DNA of 64,000 nucleotides from Pyxidicoccus caerfyrddinensis. GTDB taxonomy: Bacteria > Myxococcota > Myxococcia > Myxococcales > Myxococcaceae. Below are positions 16,552 through 25,139 of this stretch, one piece after another. The notes beneath the pieces were generated by a model. It searched no databases. It was not told the origin of the DNA and saw nothing but the letters and a program-made list of their open reading frames with translations. The DNA lies in contig NZ_JAAIYA010000006.1 in NCBI RefSeq assembly GCF_010894405.1, positions 496,001 to 560,000 of the forward strand, read 5' to 3'. Every line of letters starts with the position of its first letter. Positions within the stretch are counted from its first letter, which is position 1. The translations under genes were made by a program, and so were the position numbers.

Positions 16552-17856
16552 TCAGCTCCCGGCGGCGGGCGTGGGCGCCTCCGAGATGTCGCGGATGCGC
16601 GAGGTGGCCATCGCCACCACCACCACCGCCACGAGGCAGCCTCCGCTGACGGCGAACACCTGCTCCAGCGTCACGCCCCGCATCAGCCAGCCCGTCACCG
16701 CGGCGGAGATGGGCGCCAGTCCCATGAAGATGAACATGAAGATGCTCATCGCGCGGCCCAGCATGGCGGGCGGCACGCGGCGCTGAATCCACGTGAAGAC
16801 GGCCACGTGCATGAACCCGCTCAGCAGGCCGATGGCCAGCAGCAGCGAGGCGCCCTGCCACAGCGCGGTGACCAGCCCCATGGGGATGAAGAGCAGGCCC
16901 ACCACTCCGTCCACCAGCAGCAGCGTGGTGCCCAGGTTGCGGGCCCGCATGCCGGGCCGTGCGCCGGCGACGCCCATCCCCAGCAGCGTGCCCGCGCCGT
17001 GCGCGCCCATCAGCAGGCCGAACCCCGCCGCGCTCGAGCCGGGCAGCCGGCTCGCGAGCACCGGCAGCGCAATCTGGATGGGCCCTGTAATCAGCAGCGC
17101 GACGGCCGACCAGTAGAGGAAGCACGTGCGCAGGTCCCGGTCGTTCCAGCACCACTTCAGGCCCTGCATCACCGACTGCCATACCGCCTGACCTGCCGGG
17201 GCCCCGGTGCGGTCCGCCGGAGCGAGGGTCCTCACCCGCGACAGCGTCCACGCCGACACGGCGAAGCTCACCGCATCGAACAGGAAGGCGATGCCCAATC
17301 CCCGCGTGTCCGACACGCGCTCGCTGTGGCCATCACCGAACGCGGCGATGAGCCCACCGGCCAGCAGGGGGCCCGCGAACATGGAGAGCTGACGCAGGCC
17401 CAGCACGATGCCGTTGGCGGCCTGGAGCTGCTGGACCGGAATCACGTGCGGCAGCAGGGACGTGCCCGACGGAATGCTGAAGGCCATGGCCAGGCCGAGG
17501 CCGAACGCGAGCAGGGAGAGCGAGCCCGTCGAGATGTTTCCGGTGAAGACCAGCGCGGCCAGGGCCAGGAGCAGCACCGTGCTCACATGCTTGGTCCACA
17601 TCAGCACCCGCTTGGGCGAGTACCGGTCCACCACAGCGCCGCCTACCAGCATGAACACCGCGCGGGGCACGCTCATCACCCCGAGCACCAGGCCCAGCAC
17701 CAGCGTGTCGCCGGTCATCATCAGCACCAGCCACGGCAGGGCGATGATGGTGAACTGGTCGCCCAGCATCGAGATGATGCTGCCGCTCAGCATCCACTTG
17801 AAGTTGCGGTCTTGAAACAGGCCGGCGCGTGGCGGGCCGCTTGGATTCGTAGTCAT
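16552..17856 (-). CDS. MFS transporter, drug-efflux type
   Basis: 434 residues with about 12 membrane helices. Characteristic segments are the first helix after NFKWMLSGSIISMLGDQF, the loop-2/3 motif VGGAVVDRYSPKRVLM, and LPHVIPVQQLQAANGIVLG typical of MFS_3 exporters. It exports small molecules using the proton gradient; the substrate is unknown. It lies 36 bases downstream of a MerR/TipAS regulator on the same strand, and that regulator has a MerR-type operator-promoter in front. The natural reading is an autoregulated resistance operon induced by the compound the regulator binds. Confidence 0.87.
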   Translation of the reverse strand: MTTNPSGPPRAGLFQDRNFKWMLSGSIISMLGDQFTIIALPWLVLMMTGDTLVLGLVLGVMSVPRAVFMLVGGAVVDRYSPKRVLMWTKHVSTVLLLALAALVFTGNISTGSLSLLAFGLGLAMAFSIPSGTSLLPHVIPVQQLQAANGIVLGLRQLSMFAGPLLAGGLIAAFGDGHSERVSDTRGLGIAFLFDAVSFAVSAWTLSRVRTLAPADRTGAPAGQAVWQSVMQGLKWCWNDRDLRTCFLYWSAVALLITGPIQIALPVLASRLPGSSAAGFGLLMGAHGAGTLLGMGVAGARPGMRARNLGTTLLLVDGVVGLLFIPMGLVTALWQGASLLLAIGLLSGFMHVAVFTWIQRRVPPAMLGRAMSIFMFIFMGLAPISAAVTGWLMRGVTLEQVFAVSGGCLVAVVVVAMATSRIRDISEAPTPAAGS

Positions 17857-17892
17857 GGTGTCTCTGACTCCTTGGGAACGGAGCCTCCAGCC

Positions 17893-18906
17893 TCACGCTG
17901 CGATAGGGTCAAGCACGGATTGCACCGTGCGCTGCAGGTACTGCCGCACCGCCTCTTCGCGCACCGACGCGGCGGCCACCAGCGGCTCCTGGCAGTAGGC
18001 CGCCAGCAGCTTGTCGAACAGCACGGCGTCATGGTCCGCCACGCGCTCCAGCAGGCCCAGCCACTGCTTCCCGAGCGCTCGCGCCCGGGAGGCGCCGGGT
18101 GCCACGCCCTGTCGCATCAGCTCCGCCGCGGAGCCCGCCAGCGTGTCCCAGGCCTCGGGCGGCACCTGCTTCAGGCGTAGCAGCTCGTCGATGCTCAGGT
18201 GCCGTCCGAGCGCGGCCATGCGCAGCTGGATGGCCCGGTCCATGTACGCCACCATGCCCAGGTCGGGCCCCTTGCCGGTCAGCGCCGACGGCTCGCGCCT
18301 GTACATCTCGCCCCACCGGTAGATGAGGTCGAGGTTCCCATCCATCCAGATGCCCATCAGCGTCATCCAGCGGTGCGCGAGGGGCTGCACCTCCAGGCTG
18401 TCCGCTGGAACGCCGGCCTTCATGGTCCGCCGCACGTCGGTGATGAGCGCCGCCCAGTCGGTGTAGATGCGCCGCCAGTTGCCGAAGATGGTCTTCAGCT
18501 CGTCGGCGCTGAAGTACTTGTCGCAGGTGGTCATCATCCGGATGGTGGCGAGCCAGTCGTCCATGTCCGGCACGCTTCCGGTCGCCAGCTTGGCCTGGAG
18601 CATGCCCAGCCGCGCACGCAGCTTCTCGGCCTGCTCTATCTGCACGTCGATGGCTCGCAGCTGCTGCTCCACGATGACGGGCAGGGTGGTGCCGCCACCG
18701 TCGTCCAGCAGCCGGCCGATGTCCTCCAGCGACAGGCCCAGCTGGCGCATCGCCTGGATGGCGTGCAGCCGTGCGATGTCCTCCGGCCCGTAGAGCCGGT
18801 AACCACCCTCGGAGCGGGTCGAGGGCGTGAGCAGACCGATGGCGTCGTAGTGGTGCAGCGTCCGCACCGTCAGCCCGGCATGCCTGGCGAGCTCCCCGAT
18901 TCGCAT
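17893..18906 (-). CDS. MerR-family regulator with TipAS-like C-terminal domain
   Basis: 337 residues. The N-terminus MRIGELARHAGLTVRTLHHY is the MerR winged helix, followed by GGYRLYGPEDIARL and the coiled dimerisation helix around 85-115. The remaining 220 residues are helical and resemble the TipAS antibiotic-recognition domain (AHRWMTLMGIW, MVAYMDRAIQLRM). MerR regulators twist an over-long promoter spacer to activate it when ligand is bound. The site at 18932-18962 fits this. It is the first gene of an operon with the MFS exporter, which makes drug-induced efflux the most likely role. Confidence 0.88.
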   Translation of the reverse strand: MRIGELARHAGLTVRTLHHYDAIGLLTPSTRSEGGYRLYGPEDIARLHAIQAMRQLGLSLEDIGRLLDDGGGTTLPVIVEQQLRAIDVQIEQAEKLRARLGMLQAKLATGSVPDMDDWLATIRMMTTCDKYFSADELKTIFGNWRRIYTDWAALITDVRRTMKAGVPADSLEVQPLAHRWMTLMGIWMDGNLDLIYRWGEMYRREPSALTGKGPDLGMVAYMDRAIQLRMAALGRHLSIDELLRLKQVPPEAWDTLAGSAAELMRQGVAPGASRARALGKQWLGLLERVADHDAVLFDKLLAAYCQEPLVAAASVREEAVRQYLQRTVQSVLDPIAA

Positions 18907-18931
18907 CCCGTGTCCTCCCGTCCTGGCTTCC

Positions 18932-18962
18932 AGGATGAACCCTGACGCTACGTCAGGCTCAA
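18932..18962 (-). promoter_or_regulatory. MerR-type operator-promoter of the merR-MFS operon
   Basis: Reading the minus strand, TTGAGC (18962-18957) is a -35 element, then a 19-base spacer, then CATCCT (18937-18932) as a weak -10. The over-long 19-base spacer carries a perfect inverted repeat with 7-bp arms, CCTGACG (18941-18947) and CGTCAGG (18951-18957), separated by three bases. This is the layout of MerR-regulated promoters. The transcript start would lie just before the regulator start at 18906. Confidence 0.65.
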
Positions 18963-19002
18963 GTCCTCAATGCCAGGACTGGGGGCCCATGGGAAGGCGG
19001 GG

Positions 19003-19164
19003 TCACGCCGTGTCGGACGGGGTGTCCGGCTGCTCCTGGGAGACGATGGGCTCCTGGAGGCTCCGCGTGACTTCCGGGACGAGCTCCTCGGTGTCGGGCC
19101 GCCGGGCCCACGCGGTAACGCGTCTGCGCACTTCAGCCTGTCGGGTGTCCTGGTCGAGTTCCAT
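19003..19164 (-). CDS. Possible small charged protein (53 residues)
   Basis: A short frame reading MELDQDTRQAEVRRRV..., with TEELVPEVTRSLQEPIV in the middle and TPSDTA at the end. It has high GC at third codon positions and GGAG about 8 bases before the ATG. The composition is that of a soluble acidic helical peptide, unlike the cysteine/serine/arginine-rich text of the shadow frames here. No family is recognised. It sits between the MerR operator region and the pectinacetylesterase-like gene. It could be non-coding. Confidence 0.4.
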   Translation of the reverse strand: MELDQDTRQAEVRRRVTAWARRPDTEELVPEVTRSLQEPIVSQEQPDTPSDTA

Positions 19165-19245
19165 GAAGGCGCATCTCCGCGTACGGACCCGGGGACACCC
19201 TGGCCCGTCACGAAGTGTATGGATGGCACCTGACGACGCCGTCGC

Positions 19246-20277
19246 TCAAGGCTCCAGCACGTTGCTCCAGGCGGCATTGCCCTCTACCCACTGGGAGACC
19301 CAGTCCTCGAGCGCCACCCCGGTGGTGCTGGTCGTGGTGTCCAGGCTGCCCAGGAAGGTGTGCTGCGTCCCGCGCTTCAGGAAGTACCTCGCGTTGTCCT
19401 TCCCGTCGTACGACGCCGTGAGCAGCTGGAGCGTCCGCGTCTCGAAGTCCGCGGCGGAGTAGCCGAAGAAGTTGCTGAGCACGCCGTCCCGGCTCCACGC
19501 GAGCAGCCCGAAGCGCGACTCCGGATAGGTGTCCGCCAGGTACGCGGGGAAGCGAGTGAAGTCCGTCCCGCAGTTGGTGCACGAGGCGGGAATCGTCACG
19601 CCCCAGTTCGTGAGCCACGTGTCGAGGAGCGTGCCCGCGGGCGTCACCATCTGCCCCGAGTCGGCGAGGACGTGCACCTCGGCCGTGGGGAACGCGGCGG
19701 CGACGCGCTCGTAGTTCAACTGCGCGCCGAACGCACCCGCGCTGCTGCCCGCGAGGAACACGCGCTTCACGTTCGGGAAGGTGGAGACGAGCCGGGGGAG
19801 CCACGCCTCCACGTTGCTGGCGCCCTTGTGGTGCACCTGCTGCGTGCCGTAGGTCTGCACTGCGTTGCCCCCGTGGACGTCGCCCGTGCAGTAGGGGACG
19901 AAGACGTAGGACATGTCCCGGAAGGGGTTTGTCGGCTCCGCCCGGTCGAACATGTACGCGTTGCGGGTGCTGTCGGTCTGGAACTGGGCCGCCTGGTAGC
20001 CCGTGGTCAGGTTGCTGGCGCTGCGCAGGACGAAGCACGTCCGCTCGTCCCAGCAGGCGCCGCCTCCCTGCAGGTAGAGGTAGAGGTCCGTGCTCGCCTC
20101 GTTGGGGTTGACCGCGATGCCCGTCTGCTCGCCGTTGCCGCACTCGGTGCCGGGGACGTCCACCCAGGTCCAGGACTCGGGCGTCGCGTCGATGGGCGTC
20201 TTGTCCTCGTCATCACCACAGGCGGTGAGGGCGAGCGGGAGCGAAGCGAAGAGGAGGGTCAGCAGGAGCTTGCGCAT
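19246..20277 (-). CDS. Secreted pectinacetylesterase/Notum-family hydrolase lipoprotein
   Basis: 343 residues. Signal peptide with lipobox ALTAC (Cys near 20). Family motifs follow: YLYLQGGGACWD (oxyanion region), YVFVPYCTGDVHGG, and the nucleophile elbow FLAGSSAGAFGAQLNY, with the Asp in VLADSGQM. The pectinacetylesterase/Notum family comprises carboxylesterases that remove acetyl or acyl groups from polysaccharides or lipidated proteins. In a predatory soil bacterium, removal of acetyl groups from plant or microbial polymers is plausible. The start is ATG 20277, taken at the signal peptide rather than an upstream in-frame codon. No strong ribosome site is visible. Confidence 0.82.
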   Translation of the reverse strand: MRKLLLTLLFASLPLALTACGDDEDKTPIDATPESWTWVDVPGTECGNGEQTGIAVNPNEASTDLYLYLQGGGACWDERTCFVLRSASNLTTGYQAAQFQTDSTRNAYMFDRAEPTNPFRDMSYVFVPYCTGDVHGGNAVQTYGTQQVHHKGASNVEAWLPRLVSTFPNVKRVFLAGSSAGAFGAQLNYERVAAAFPTAEVHVLADSGQMVTPAGTLLDTWLTNWGVTIPASCTNCGTDFTRFPAYLADTYPESRFGLLAWSRDGVLSNFFGYSAADFETRTLQLLTASYDGKDNARYFLKRGTQHTFLGSLDTTTSTTGVALEDWVSQWVEGNAAWSNVLEP

Positions 20278-20359
20278 GGCGGCGGTAGTGTCCCCGCCGC
20301 CGGAAGCTTCGGCAATCACCCGCTGGCGGCACGGGGGAGGGCCGTGGACTTCTGCACGC

Positions 20360-21880
20360 TCACGCCCGCGCGTACTTCTTGCGCAGCTCCACCTTGATGA
20401 CCTTGCCCGAGGGCGTGCGGGGCAGGGTGTCCGCCACGTGGAAGACGCGCGGCGACTTGTACCGCGCCAGGCGGGCCTCGCAGTGGGCGCGCAGGCTGTT
20501 CTCGTCGAAGGTGGCGCCCGGCTTCAGGACGAGGACGGCGGCGACCGTCTCGCCCCAGTCCGTGTGCGGAAGGCCGATGACCGCCGACTCGATGAGGTCC
20601 GGATGGCTGGCGAGCGCGTCCTCCACTTCCTTCGAATAAACGTTCTCCCCGCCGGTGATGATCATGTCCTTCAGCCGGTCGACGATGAACAGGTAGCCGT
20701 CCGCGTCGATGCGGGCGACGTCCCCCGTGCGGTACCAGCCGTCATGGAACGCGGCGGCCGTGGCCTCCGGGTCGCGGTGGTAGCCCAGCATCATCGACTG
20801 GCACCGCATCCAGATTTCGCCCACCTCGCCCGGCTTCGCCTCCGTCTCGGTGTCGCGCATCACCTTCACGTCGCAGCCGCTGACGGCATACCGGCCGATG
20901 GAGCCCGCCTTGGCCACCTGCTCCTCCGGCCGCAGCAACGTGCCCGTGGGGCCCGTCTCCGTCATGCCGAAAATCTGGAAGAAGCGCTCGGTGCGGTAGC
21001 GCTTCGCGAGCAGGCGCGACGTGTCCGCGTCGATGGGGCCGCCGCCATACAGGAAGGTCCGCACGCTGCTGAGGTCGTACCGGTCGAAGTCCGGCACGAC
21101 GCGCATGGGCATGAGGAAGGCCACCGGGGCGCCGAAGAACAGCGTGCACCGCTCGCGCTGAATCGTCTCCAGCATGCCGAGCGGGTGGTACTCCGGCATC
21201 ATCACCACCGTGGCGCCGACGTAGAGGCTGCCCAGCAGCAGGTTGTTGAGCGGGAAGCTGTGCCACACCGGCATCGCCAGCAGGACGCGGTCGGTGGGGT
21301 CCAGGCCATAGGCCAGGCTGCTGGCGATGCCCGCGAACATGACGTTGGCGTGCGAGTGCAGGCAGCCCTTGGGCAGCCCCGTCGTGCCCGACGTGTAGAG
21401 AATCTCCGCGACGTCGCCGGGGGCACAGGCCCGCGAAGGGCGCGTCGCGGGCGCCGGAGCCCCGAACAGCGTCACACCGTCGAGCGTGTCATCCCCGCCG
21501 AGCAGCAGGACGCGGCACTTCTCACGGCTGCTGTCGGGCACGCTCGCGGCCAGGTCCTTGTCGGCGAGCAGCACCTTGCTCTCGCTGTGCCCCAGGATGA
21601 AGGCCAGCTCCGGCGGAGCGAGCTTGTGGTTGAGGGGCACCGTCGTGCCCCCCAGCCGCAGCGTCGCCAGGAAACCCACCACCCACGAGATGGTGTTGCG
21701 GCCGAAGACGGCGACCTTGTCGCCCGGCCCCACGCCGTACGTCTGCAGGTGGCCGGCCATCCGGGTGACGGCCGCGTCGAGCTCGGCGAAGGTGACGCGC
21801 CGGCCCGTGGTGACGAGCGCCTCGCGGGGGCCGTACTTCCGCGCCGCCGTCGTGAGCACTTCATCGAGCGTCCACATCAC
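20360..21880 (-). CDS. Acyl-CoA synthetase (AMP-binding family)
   Basis: 506 residues. The adenylation P-loop is LYTSGTTGLPKG, followed by motifs IFGMTETGPTG, GWYRTGDVARIDADGYLFIVDRLKDMI and the C-terminal lysine motif TPSGKVIKVELRKKY. It activates a carboxylic acid with ATP and CoA; chain length cannot be read directly, and the overall pattern is that of medium/long-chain fatty acid ligases. The start overlaps the stop of the upstream AidB-like gene (GTGATG: start GTG 21880 or ATG 21877). Tight coupling suggests the two act on the same acyl substrate, ligation followed by dehydrogenation. Confidence 0.9.
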   Translation of the reverse strand: MMWTLDEVLTTAARKYGPREALVTTGRRVTFAELDAAVTRMAGHLQTYGVGPGDKVAVFGRNTISWVVGFLATLRLGGTTVPLNHKLAPPELAFILGHSESKVLLADKDLAASVPDSSREKCRVLLLGGDDTLDGVTLFGAPAPATRPSRACAPGDVAEILYTSGTTGLPKGCLHSHANVMFAGIASSLAYGLDPTDRVLLAMPVWHSFPLNNLLLGSLYVGATVVMMPEYHPLGMLETIQRERCTLFFGAPVAFLMPMRVVPDFDRYDLSSVRTFLYGGGPIDADTSRLLAKRYRTERFFQIFGMTETGPTGTLLRPEEQVAKAGSIGRYAVSGCDVKVMRDTETEAKPGEVGEIWMRCQSMMLGYHRDPEATAAAFHDGWYRTGDVARIDADGYLFIVDRLKDMIITGGENVYSKEVEDALASHPDLIESAVIGLPHTDWGETVAAVLVLKPGATFDENSLRAHCEARLARYKSPRVFHVADTLPRTPSGKVIKVELRKKYARA

Positions 21881-23553
21881 GCCGCCTCCGCGTTGAAGGC
21901 GCGCTCGATGAGGGCCTGCATCGGCGCGTGCGCGGGCAGCGTGCCGAACGTCTGTCCATGGGCGCCGCCCAGGCGCGACTCGCAGAAGGCGTCCGACACG
22001 GCGGTGTTGCCCGCGCGGATGAGCAGCGACGCCTGGAGCGCGACGGCGAGCCCCTCGACGATGAAGCGCGAGCGCGTCTCCATGGAGTCCGTGTTGGCCA
22101 GCTCCTTGTGCAGGCGCGCCGTCGCCGCGTCGTACGCCGCGTGCCCACCCTGCGCCGCGAGCAATTCCGCGAAGAGCGCCTCACGGCTGGCCGGCTCGCG
22201 CGAGGCCGCGCGCAGCACGTCCAGGCACTGGATGTTGCCGCTGCCCTCCCAGATGGAGTTGAGCGGCGCCTGGCGGTAGAGGCGCGCCAGGTTGGCCTCC
22301 TCGACGTAGCCCGCGCCGCCCAGGCACTCCTGTGCCTCGTTGACGAAGACGGGCGTGCGCTTGCAGACCCAGTACTTGCCCACGGCGGTGGCGATGCGCG
22401 CGAAGGCGGCCTCCTTCGCGTCGCGGGGGCTGGCGTCCACGGCGCGGGACACGCGCGCGGTGAGCGTCAGGTGGGCCTCGGACTCCAGCGCCAGGTCCGC
22501 GAGCACGTTGCGCATCAGCGGCTGGTCCACGAGTCGCTTGCCGAACGCGGTGCGGTGCCGGGTGTGGTGCAGGGCCTGCACCAGCGCCTGTCGCATCTGC
22601 CCGCTGGAGCCAATCATGCAGTCCTGCCGCGTCATCGCGACCATCTCCAGGATGGTGGCCACGCCGCGTCCCTCCTCGCCCACCATCCACGCGAAGGCGC
22701 CGTGCAGCTCCACCTCAGAGGAGGCGTTGCTCCAGTCGCCCAGCTTGTCCTTGAGCCGCTGGATGCGGATGGCGTTCAGCTCACCGTCCGGCGTGAAGCG
22801 CGGCATCAGGAAGCAGGAGATGCCGCCCTCGGCTTGCGCGAGCACGAGGAACGCGTCACTCATCGGCGCGGAGAAGAACCACTTGTGGCCCACGAGCGCG
22901 TAGGGCTGCCCGGGTCCGCGCGCGCTGCCCATCGGCTGGGCGCGCGTGGTGTTGGTGCGCACGTCGGAGCCGCCCTGCTTCTCCGTCATGCCCATGCCGA
23001 CGGTGTTGCCCGTCTTCTGGGACGCGGGGATGAAGCGGCTGTCATAGGTGGCGGAGGCCACGCGCGGCACCCACTCGCGCGCCAGCTCCGGCTGGTGGCG
23101 CAGCGCGGGCACGCAGGCATACGTCATGGTGAGCGGGCAGCTGGTGCCCTGGTCGGCCTGGTTGTGCAGATAGAAGAGGGCCATGCGGGCCACGTGGGCC
23201 CCGGGCTTCGCTTCGTTGCGCCACGCGAAGCCGGACACGCCGTGGGCCATGCCCAGCTCCATCAGCTGGTGGTAGGCGGGATGGAACTCCACCTCGTCGC
23301 GGCGGTGGCCATAGCGGTCGAACGGGCGGAACTTCGGCTTGTTCTCGTTGGCCAGCACCGCCAGTTGCTGCATCTCCCCGCCCACCAGGGGGCCGTACTT
23401 CGCCAGGTCGGCCTCGGCCCAGCCGCCGCCCTCACGGGCCACGACTTCGCGCAGGACGGTGTCCGTCTTCCAGGCGTCGTAGACGAGCGGCGGGGGCTGG
23501 TTGGTGACTTCGTGGGTGACGAAGCCAGCGGCGATGGAGTGGGGGTCGGTCAT
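21877..23553 (-). CDS. AidB-like acyl-CoA dehydrogenase family flavoprotein
   Basis: 558 residues, longer than ordinary acyl-CoA dehydrogenases and matching AidB. Signature stretches are QADQGTSCPLTMTYA, GMGMTEKQGGSDVRTNTT (FAD/substrate loop), HKWFFSAPMSDAFLVLAQ, RLKDKLGDWSNASSEVE, and ECLGGAGYVEEANLARLYRQAPLNSIWEGSGN. E. coli AidB is an alkylation-response DNA-binding flavoprotein with weak isovaleryl-CoA dehydrogenase activity. The overlap with an acyl-CoA synthetase gene suggests a metabolic role in branched or short-chain acyl-CoA oxidation here. No Ada box is visible upstream. The start is ATG 23553. Confidence 0.88.
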   Translation of the reverse strand: MTDPHSIAAGFVTHEVTNQPPPLVYDAWKTDTVLREVVAREGGGWAEADLAKYGPLVGGEMQQLAVLANENKPKFRPFDRYGHRRDEVEFHPAYHQLMELGMAHGVSGFAWRNEAKPGAHVARMALFYLHNQADQGTSCPLTMTYACVPALRHQPELAREWVPRVASATYDSRFIPASQKTGNTVGMGMTEKQGGSDVRTNTTRAQPMGSARGPGQPYALVGHKWFFSAPMSDAFLVLAQAEGGISCFLMPRFTPDGELNAIRIQRLKDKLGDWSNASSEVELHGAFAWMVGEEGRGVATILEMVAMTRQDCMIGSSGQMRQALVQALHHTRHRTAFGKRLVDQPLMRNVLADLALESEAHLTLTARVSRAVDASPRDAKEAAFARIATAVGKYWVCKRTPVFVNEAQECLGGAGYVEEANLARLYRQAPLNSIWEGSGNIQCLDVLRAASREPASREALFAELLAAQGGHAAYDAATARLHKELANTDSMETRSRFIVEGLAVALQASLLIRAGNTAVSDAFCESRLGGAHGQTFGTLPAHAPMQALIERAFNAEAA

Positions 23554-23684
23554 GGTGGAGGTCCTCCCTCGGGCCGGGGCCCAGGCGTCCCTTGCTTACC
23601 GTGAATGGGGACCTCAAACCACTGGGGCCCCAGGGCACCCGCACCCCCGGCGTGGCCGGAATTGACGCCTGTTCGTCCGGCGTT

Positions 23685-24884
23685 TCAGCTGTTGCCCAGG
23701 AGCAGCAGGCTGGTCATCAGGTTGCCGTGCTCCGGTCGCTGCGGCATCACGCAGCCCTGCTCGCCAAAGGTGAAGACGGAGACGAATGGCGTCTGGCCCA
23801 CCGTACGCTGGAAGTCCCGCAGCATGTCGGGGACCTGCTTCTGGATGGTGAGCATGCAGCCCGCGCAGTAGACGAGAAGCGCGCCGGCGAGCTTGTCCGG
23901 GGTGAGCCCCGAGCTGCCCAGTGCCCACTCCGCGAGCTGTCCGCTCTGCTTCACGAGCGCCCCTTCCGTGCTGCGCATCAGGACGAGCTGCTCACCTTCC
24001 TTCACGTCGGCGAAGAGCGTCAGCGCGCGCTCGGGCAGGAGGACCTTCTCCGGATGCACGACGACGTGCGTCTCGAGGCCGTCCATGGTCCGGGGCACGC
24101 CGAGCGGACAGAGCGTCGTGTTGCCCAGCACCGTGCCACCCGTCTGGAGGAACGGCTTCAGCGTGCCGCCGAGCCACTCGTTGTAGACCTCGGCCGCCGG
24201 CCGCCCGTCGATGGTGTACACGGTGCGTCCGCTCGCCCGGGTGACGACGCCGCGGTGACGCGTGACGAGATAGCCGCCCTGGCACATGGCCGTGAGCCGC
24301 CAGGGCCAGTCACACACGGCGAGCACCGCGCCCGTCCGGTGGACTCCCGCTGAAGACCAGACGGACCACTGTCCGGTGATGTCATTGTCGGCCGCGCTCC
24401 CTCCGACCAGGAGCGTGCGCTTCGGCAGCACGTCGTAGAGCCCGGCGAGCAGCGACTCCTCGCTGCCCGGTGTCGCGTGAACGATGGCGAAGCGCGCCGC
24501 CTCGGGCGGGATGTGGCCATCCTTCAGCGCGTTGCTGGCGAGCTCCCGGCCCTGGCCGCGGACATCGCCGTTGCGAGCCAGGGCACTCACGCCGAAGCGG
24601 AAGCCTTCTCCAACGAGCCAGAGCGCGCTCACGATTCGCTCGGTGCGAAAGCCCTCCGCCGAACCGACCCCCAGGCACGACGTCGCGCCGACGAAGGGCA
24701 CTCCGGGGAGCTGCTCGACGAGCGCCTTCTGGAGTGCCGGCGTCTGGATGCCGACGGTGCAGTAGACGAACCCGCCCCGCACTCGCGCGCCAGCGGCCTG
24801 CTGACGCAGTTGCGTGACGAGCTCTCGCGCGGCGCTGGCCTCATCCATCGCGGTGGAATGGGTGACGACGATGCGAGCCGACAT
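23685..24884 (-). CDS. FIST-domain sensory protein
   Basis: 399 residues with the FIST_N region (GGFVYCTVGIQTPALQKALVEQLPGVPFVGATSCLGV) and FIST_C region (GRPAAEVYNEWLGG, QLVLMRSTEGALVKQS, GALLVYCAGCMLTIQKQ, FVSVFTFGEQGCVMP). FIST domains are proposed small-ligand sensors, often fused to chemotaxis or kinase modules; here the domain stands alone and has no signal peptide, so it would be cytosolic. ATG 24884 is preceded by GGAGAG. It is divergent from the lipase-like lipoprotein. No partner signalling gene is adjacent, so it may work through a distant pathway. Confidence 0.85.
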   Translation of the reverse strand: MSARIVVTHSTAMDEASAARELVTQLRQQAAGARVRGGFVYCTVGIQTPALQKALVEQLPGVPFVGATSCLGVGSAEGFRTERIVSALWLVGEGFRFGVSALARNGDVRGQGRELASNALKDGHIPPEAARFAIVHATPGSEESLLAGLYDVLPKRTLLVGGSAADNDITGQWSVWSSAGVHRTGAVLAVCDWPWRLTAMCQGGYLVTRHRGVVTRASGRTVYTIDGRPAAEVYNEWLGGTLKPFLQTGGTVLGNTTLCPLGVPRTMDGLETHVVVHPEKVLLPERALTLFADVKEGEQLVLMRSTEGALVKQSGQLAEWALGSSGLTPDKLAGALLVYCAGCMLTIQKQVPDMLRDFQRTVGQTPFVSVFTFGEQGCVMPQRPEHGNLMTSLLLLGNS

Positions 24885-25139
24885 GTTGTCTCTCCGGGGA
24901 TGTGCGGGACGACCGGGTCCGCGGACGCCGCCGCCGCTCGACGCGAGCGTACCACCCACGGATGCAGCGTCCGGAGACGCGCGGAGTGTGGCTGAGGGGC
25001 CTGCTCGACCCCCTCCTGGACCGAAAGTTCAAAGGACCCCGCAACCATTTTTCACGGGCCGTGTTGAAGGACGTGGCGCTCCGTGGGAGCGGCCGTCGCC
25101 AGCGGGAGTGAGCCGGCTGGCCATCGAGGAGGCAGCTGC

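Noticed and set aside
23622..23633. CTGGGGCCCCAG perfect palindrome upstream of the AidB-like gene
   Set aside because: A 12-bp all-GC palindrome is common by chance in such GC-rich DNA, and it has no promoter-like element around it.
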